From the NCBI GenBank assembly GCA_039798265.1, contig JBDKGH010000048.1, positions 1 through 16,917 of the forward strand: a stretch of DNA of 16,917 nucleotides, written 5' to 3'. The stretch is from JBDKGH01 sp039798265 (GTDB lineage: Bacteria > Bacteroidota > Bacteroidia > Flavobacteriales_D > Sanyastnellaceae). Position 1 is the stretch's first letter. Every line of letters begins with the position of its first letter. Shown one piece after another: positions 14,266 through 16,917 of this stretch. Made by a program: the position numbers and the translations under genes. The notes under the pieces were generated by a model that was not told where the DNA came from, did no database searches, and was given only the letters and a program-made list of their open reading frames with translations.

Positions 14266-14733
14266 ATGAGAAGAAGAAAGGCCAAAAAGATTAATGTACT
14301 CCCAGATCCTCGTTTTAATGAGGTGGTTGTAACCAAGTTCGTAAACAACTTGATGTTGCAAGGAAAGAAGGGTACTGCCTTTACCATTTTTTACGATGCC
14401 ATCGATCGCGTAAGCGCAAAGACCTCTGAAGAAGGTCTTGAGATCTGGCGTAAAGCTTTGGAAAATGTAACTCCTGCCGTAGAGGTTCGTAGCCGTCGTG
14501 TAGGTGGAGCAACTTTCCAAATTCCATCACCAATCCGAGAAGATCGCCGCCAGTCAATGGCAATGAAATGGTTGATCGGATATGCTCGCTCTCGTAACGA
14601 GAAGAGCATGGCTGATAAGTTGGCTGGTGAGATCATCGCCGCTTCAAAAGGCGAAGGCGCAGCTTACAAAAAGAAAGAAGATGTGCACCGTATGGCTGAA
14701 GCGAACAAAGCGTTCTCACACTTCCGCTTCTAA
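14266..14733 (+). CDS. rpsG: 30S ribosomal protein S7
   Basis: 155 residues, the usual length. S7 nucleates assembly of the 30S head and contacts the mRNA and tRNA at the exit site. It begins MRRRKAKKINVLPDPRF and carries conserved VRSRRVGGATFQIP and the R-x-x-S-M-A-x-K-W-L-I segment. The C-terminus (RMAEANKAFSHFRF) is typical. It lies between rpsL and fusA in the canonical order, 29 bp before fusA. Confidence 0.98.
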   Translation: MRRRKAKKINVLPDPRFNEVVVTKFVNNLMLQGKKGTAFTIFYDAIDRVSAKTSEEGLEIWRKALENVTPAVEVRSRRVGGATFQIPSPIREDRRQSMAMKWLIGYARSRNEKSMADKLAGEIIAASKGEGAAYKKKEDVHRMAEANKAFSHFRF

Positions 14734-14762
14734 TCATTAACAGAGAGACACAAGATAAAGCA

Positions 14763-16865
14763 ATGTCACGCGACTTAAAATATACACGTAACATCGGTAT
14801 CGCCGCTCACATCGATGCTGGTAAAACCACCACTACAGAACGTATTCTGTATTACTCAGGTGTGAACCACAAGATAGGTGAGGTACACGATGGTGCAGCC
14901 ACCATGGACTGGATGGCACAAGAGCAGGAGCGCGGTATCACCATTACCTCTGCTGCTACAACCGTTTTCTGGAACTACCGTGGTAACAAATATCACGTTA
15001 ACATCATCGATACTCCTGGTCACGTTGACTTTACCGTAGAGGTAAACCGTTCACTTCGTGTATTGGATGGTCTAGTGTTCCTTTTCAGCGCCGTTGACGG
15101 TGTTGAACCACAATCGGAAACCAACTGGCGTTTGGCCGATAACTACAACGTAGTACGTATCGGTTTCGTTAACAAGATGGACCGCCAAGGTGCTGACTTC
15201 TTGAAAGTAGTTGGTCAGGTTAAAACAATGTTGGGCAGCAACGCTGTTCCACTTCAATTGCCTATCGGTGCTGAAGATGAGTTCAAAGGTGTAGTTGACT
15301 TGATCAACTTCCGCGGAATGATTTGGAATGAAGCCGATAAAGGTATGACTTACCAAGTGGTTGATATTCCAGCTGACATGATGGATGAGGCTTTGGAATA
15401 CCGCGAGAAACTTCTTGAAGCTGTGTCAGAATATGACGACAACTTGATGATGAAGTTTTTCGATGCTCCTGAATCAATCACTGAGCGTGAAATCCTCGAC
15501 GCTCTTCGTCAAGCTTGTTTAGATATGAAGATCGTGCCTATGGTTTGCGGTTCTTCATTCAAAAATAAAGGTGTTCAAACCATGTTGGATTTGGTAATGG
15601 AATTGTTGCCAAGCCCACTTGATAAGGACAACATTGTAGGTACAAACCCTGATACTGGAGAAGAAGTAGTTCGTCGTCCAGATTTCAAAGAGCCTTTCGC
15701 TGGTTTGGCCTTCAAAATTGCTACTGACCCATTCGTAGGTCGTCTAGCATTCACTCGTGCATATTCTGGAGTTTTGGAAGCCGGTTCATACGTGTTCAAC
15801 ACACGTAGCGGCAACAAAGAGCGTATCTCACGTATCTTCCAAATGCACGCTAACAAGCAAAATCCAATCGAAGTTTTAGGTGCTGGTGATATCGGTGCAG
15901 TAGTAGGATTTAAGGATATTAAGACAGGAGATACTTTGTGTGATGAAAAGCACCCAATCGTTCTTGAGTCAATGGTATTCCCTGAGCCTGTAATCGGATT
16001 GGCAATTGAGCCTAAGACGCAAGCAGACAGTGATAAGTTAGGTATGGCTTTAGCTAAATTAGCTGAAGAAGATCCAACGTTCCGTGTGAGAACAGATGAG
16101 GAAACTGGTCAAACAGTTATCTCAGGTATGGGAGAGCTTCACTTGGAAATTATCATCGACCGTCTTCGTCGTGAGTTTAAAGTAGAATGTAACCAAGGTG
16201 CACCGCAGGTTTCTTACAAGGAAGCAATCACTGCAGCATCTAACCATAGAGAGGTTTACAAGAAGCAATCAGGTGGACGTGGAAAGTTTGCGGATATTGT
16301 TATCAATATCGGACCAAACGAAGACCCAGAGAAAACCGGATTGGTATTCATCAACAATATTAAGGGTGGTAACATCCCTCGTGAATTCATTCCTTCTATT
16401 GAAAAAGGATTTAAAGAAGCAATGATTAACGGTGTATTGGCAGGATACAACATCGATACAATGAAAGTTGAATTGAATGACGGATCTTTCCACGCGGTTG
16501 ACTCTGATGCACTATCTTTTGAATTGTGTGCTAAGATGGCATTCCGTGAGGCAGCTCCGAAGTGTAAGCCAATCATTCTTGAGCCAATCATGAAACTTGA
16601 AATCGTTACTCCATCTGAAAACATGGGTGATGTTATCGGTGACTTGAACAAGCGTCGTGGTATGATTGAAGGAACAAGCGAGCGTAGCGGTGCAACTGTT
16701 ATCAGCGGTAAAGTTCCACTTTCAGAGATGTTTGGATATGTAACAGATTTACGTACCATTACTTCAGGACGTGCTACTTCTTCAATGGAATTCAATAATT
16801 ACGCACCAGCTCCGAACAACGTTGCTGAGGTGGTAATAGCAAAAGCAAAAGGCAAAAACGCATAA
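14763..16865 (+). CDS. fusA: Translation elongation factor G
   Basis: 700 residues, the normal length. EF-G is the GTPase that drives tRNA-mRNA translocation and, with ribosome recycling factor, subunit splitting. GTP-binding motifs are intact: G1 AHIDAGKT (15-22), G2 RGITITSAATT, G3 DTPGH (83-87) with the catalytic His, G4 NKMD (137-140), and G5 near GSSFKNKG. The C-terminal domains include ISGMGELHLEI and the GYVTDLRTITSGR region of domain V. The position in the str operon supports housekeeping EF-G rather than a TetM-type protection protein. Synonymous codon use changes near base 15900: glycine GGA is 3 of 30 codons before and 14 of 28 after, and AGA arginine appears only after. tuf does not follow; rpsJ does, 14 bp on. 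Confidence 0.98.
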   Translation: MSRDLKYTRNIGIAAHIDAGKTTTTERILYYSGVNHKIGEVHDGAATMDWMAQEQERGITITSAATTVFWNYRGNKYHVNIIDTPGHVDFTVEVNRSLRVLDGLVFLFSAVDGVEPQSETNWRLADNYNVVRIGFVNKMDRQGADFLKVVGQVKTMLGSNAVPLQLPIGAEDEFKGVVDLINFRGMIWNEADKGMTYQVVDIPADMMDEALEYREKLLEAVSEYDDNLMMKFFDAPESITEREILDALRQACLDMKIVPMVCGSSFKNKGVQTMLDLVMELLPSPLDKDNIVGTNPDTGEEVVRRPDFKEPFAGLAFKIATDPFVGRLAFTRAYSGVLEAGSYVFNTRSGNKERISRIFQMHANKQNPIEVLGAGDIGAVVGFKDIKTGDTLCDEKHPIVLESMVFPEPVIGLAIEPKTQADSDKLGMALAKLAEEDPTFRVRTDEETGQTVISGMGELHLEIIIDRLRREFKVECNQGAPQVSYKEAITAASNHREVYKKQSGGRGKFADIVINIGPNEDPEKTGLVFINNIKGGNIPREFIPSIEKGFKEAMINGVLAGYNIDTMKVELNDGSFHAVDSDALSFELCAKMAFREAAPKCKPIILEPIMKLEIVTPSENMGDVIGDLNKRRGMIEGTSERSGATVISGKVPLSEMFGYVTDLRTITSGRATSSMEFNNYAPAPNNVAEVVIAKAKGKNA

Positions 16866-16879
16866 TATATAGAACCTAG

Positions 16880-16917
16880 ATGGCTCAAAAGATTAGAATC
16901 AAATTAAAGTCCTACGA
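16880..16917 (+). CDS. rpsJ: 30S ribosomal protein S10 (partial, cut by window end)
   Basis: Only the first 12 codons and two bases are present, reading MAQKIRIKLKSY, the highly conserved S10 N-terminus. Its position directly after fusA shows the str operon continuing into the S10 ribosomal cluster, the arrangement common in Bacteroidota, where tuf lies elsewhere. Confidence 0.95.
   Translation, partial: MAQKIRIKLKSY

Noticed and set aside
16256..16795. Minus-strand open frame of 179 codons inside fusA
   Set aside because: It is antisense to a conserved gene and has no independent support.
14763..16865. TetM-type ribosomal protection protein
   Set aside because: Sequence and place between rpsG and rpsJ fit housekeeping EF-G.

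Overview
The window looks like a chromosomal segment of a Bacteroidota (Bacteroidetes) bacterium, probably near Flavobacteriales, Sphingobacteriales or Chitinophagales. Four things point there: two proteins end in type IX secretion (T9SS) sorting domains, one type B (gliding-motility-associated/CHU_C) and one type A; the best promoters fit the Bacteroidetes pattern TTG-N19-TAnnTTTG; Shine-Dalgarno sequences are mostly absent; and fusA runs straight into rpsJ with no tuf between them.

Layout, left to right. (1) 1-112: an 8-bp tandem repeat that continues to the left edge. (2) 230-1648: a CstB-like persulfide dioxygenase/rhodanese fusion. (3) 1681-2103: a small exported or lipoprotein-like protein with a faint resemblance to a T9SS type B sorting domain. 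(4) 2200-9165: a 2321-residue secreted Cys/Thr/Asn-rich repeat protein with PKD/Ig-like domains, three tandem ~255-residue modules and a C-terminal type B sorting domain. (5) 9189-10322: a DegT/DnrJ/EryC1/StrS sugar aminotransferase of WbpE/PorR type, followed by a clear intrinsic terminator. (6) 10397-11797: a secreted Kelch-type seven-blade propeller with a T9SS type A tail. (7) 13416-11798, minus strand: a hipB-hipA-like toxin-antitoxin operon that converges on the Kelch gene with zero bases between stop codons. (8) 13767 to the right edge: the str operon, rpsL-rpsG-fusA-rpsJ (rpsJ cut by the window end).

How it fits together. The middle of the window (2200-11797) is a cell-surface cluster: two T9SS cargo proteins flank a sugar-nucleotide aminotransferase of the family that in Porphyromonas makes the anionic-LPS sugar to which T9SS cargo is attached. 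The hipBA-like pair sits between this accessory region and the housekeeping str operon and has its own strong near-leaderless promoter facing away from rpsL. The CstB-like enzyme is a stand-alone sulfide/persulfide detoxification function. Nothing here is clearly a new class of system. The items most worth a second look are the aminotransferase-between-cargo arrangement, the modular giant protein, an abrupt synonymous-codon shift inside fusA, the shared-stop palindrome, and the 8-bp repeat with an isolated inverted copy at 2140-2154.
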